From Chitinophagaceae bacterium (GTDB lineage: Bacteria > Bacteroidota > Bacteroidia > Chitinophagales > Chitinophagaceae), in NCBI GenBank assembly GCA_021151685.1, contig JAGKWS010000147.1, forward strand, positions 1-7,547: a DNA stretch of 7,547 nt, in the 5' to 3' direction. Shown here in pieces: positions 7,407-7,547 of this stretch. Position 1 is the first letter of the stretch; each line of letters starts with the position of its first letter. Under the pieces are notes generated by a model. The model was not told the origin of the DNA and did no database searches. It saw only the letters and a list, made by a program, of their open reading frames with translations. The position numbers were made by a program, and so were the translations under genes.

Positions 7407-7460
7407 ATGTCGCAAAAAAACCAACCAGAAGGCCCTCTCAATTTTAAGAATAATCTCTAA
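7407..7460 (+). CDS. Tiny 17-codon open frame one base after the toxin stop
   Basis: An ATG one base past the toxin TAA opens a 17-residue frame, MSQKNQPEGPLNFKNNL, ending in TAA at 7458-7460. The tight spacing would allow translational coupling to the toxin gene. The peptide is too short for a known immunity protein and matches no family I recognise. It could be the stub of a truncated downstream gene or simply chance. Confidence 0.15.
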   Translation: MSQKNQPEGPLNFKNNL

Positions 7461-7500
7461 AAGCCAACAAGCCTTTAAAAAGGAAACGAACTAATTTTCG

Positions 7501-7547
7501 ATGTTCCCTGAAACGGCTATTAACGAAAAAAATAGACAGTACTATTA
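7501..7547 (+). CDS. Possible 5' end of a downstream gene, cut by the window edge
   Basis: From ATG at 7501 the frame stays open to the end of the window (MFPETAINEKNRQYY, then an incomplete codon). The nearest purine-rich stretch (AAAAAGGAAA, 7477-7486) is about 15 bases upstream of the ATG, far for a ribosome binding site. Fifteen codons are too few to judge coding potential or family. If real, its position after an Rhs-type tip would make it a candidate immunity gene or alternative tip. Confidence 0.15.
   Translation, partial: MFPETAINEKNRQYY

Noticed and set aside
7472..7483. Palindrome CCTTTAAAAAGG as a terminator of the toxin gene
   Set aside because: The arms are five bases with a two-base centre and no T-tract follows; it cannot be called an intrinsic terminator.

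Overview
The window is dominated by one very long plus-strand gene (380-7405, 2341 residues). It encodes an insecticidal-type Tc toxin subunit in which the TcB-like (SpvB/TcdB family) and TcC-like (Rhs/TccC family) components are fused in one polypeptide and end in a variable C-terminal toxin 'tip'. Family assignment rests on family motifs recognised by eye; no database search was possible. The AT-leaning composition, the weak Shine-Dalgarno site and a fused SpvB/Rhs layout fit a Bacteroidota bacterium best. That is an inference from style only, and a gammaproteobacterium cannot be excluded.

Layout. Bases 1-379 hold no intact gene. They contain short, stop-interrupted reading frames that may be the worn end of an upstream gene, an AT-rich stretch with a 9-bp perfect inverted repeat (295-314), and a modest ribosome binding site (367-372). 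Residues 1 to about 1396 are the TcB half: an SpvB domain, a beta-propeller with repeated D-x-N/K-G-x-G motifs, and the TcB middle and C-terminal conserved blocks. Residues about 1397-2082 are the TcC half: YD/Rhs repeats ending in the Rhs core and self-cleavage motif. Residues 2083-2341 (259 aa) are the tip, which is AT-rich and strongly basic. It carries a V-D-H-T-P motif and an H-R-S-H-P-T-T-T-G-G motif that together suggest an HNH/Endo VII-like nuclease. Bases 7406-7547 contain a 17-codon frame that starts one base after the toxin stop, and possibly the first codons of a gene running off the edge.

How it would work. In known Tc toxins, TcB and TcC form a hollow cocoon. The TcC autoprotease releases the variable tip inside it, and docking on a TcA pentamer lets the tip pass through the TcA channel into a target cell. 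Here both cocoon halves and the cargo come from one gene. No TcA gene and no recognisable immunity gene lie in the window, so the pore partner, if there is one, is encoded elsewhere.

The main points of interest are the natural B-C fusion, the uncharacterised tip with its candidate nuclease residues, a composition break at the predicted cleavage site, and a degenerate second DPxG motif (DMMG) in an otherwise correctly spaced autoprotease.
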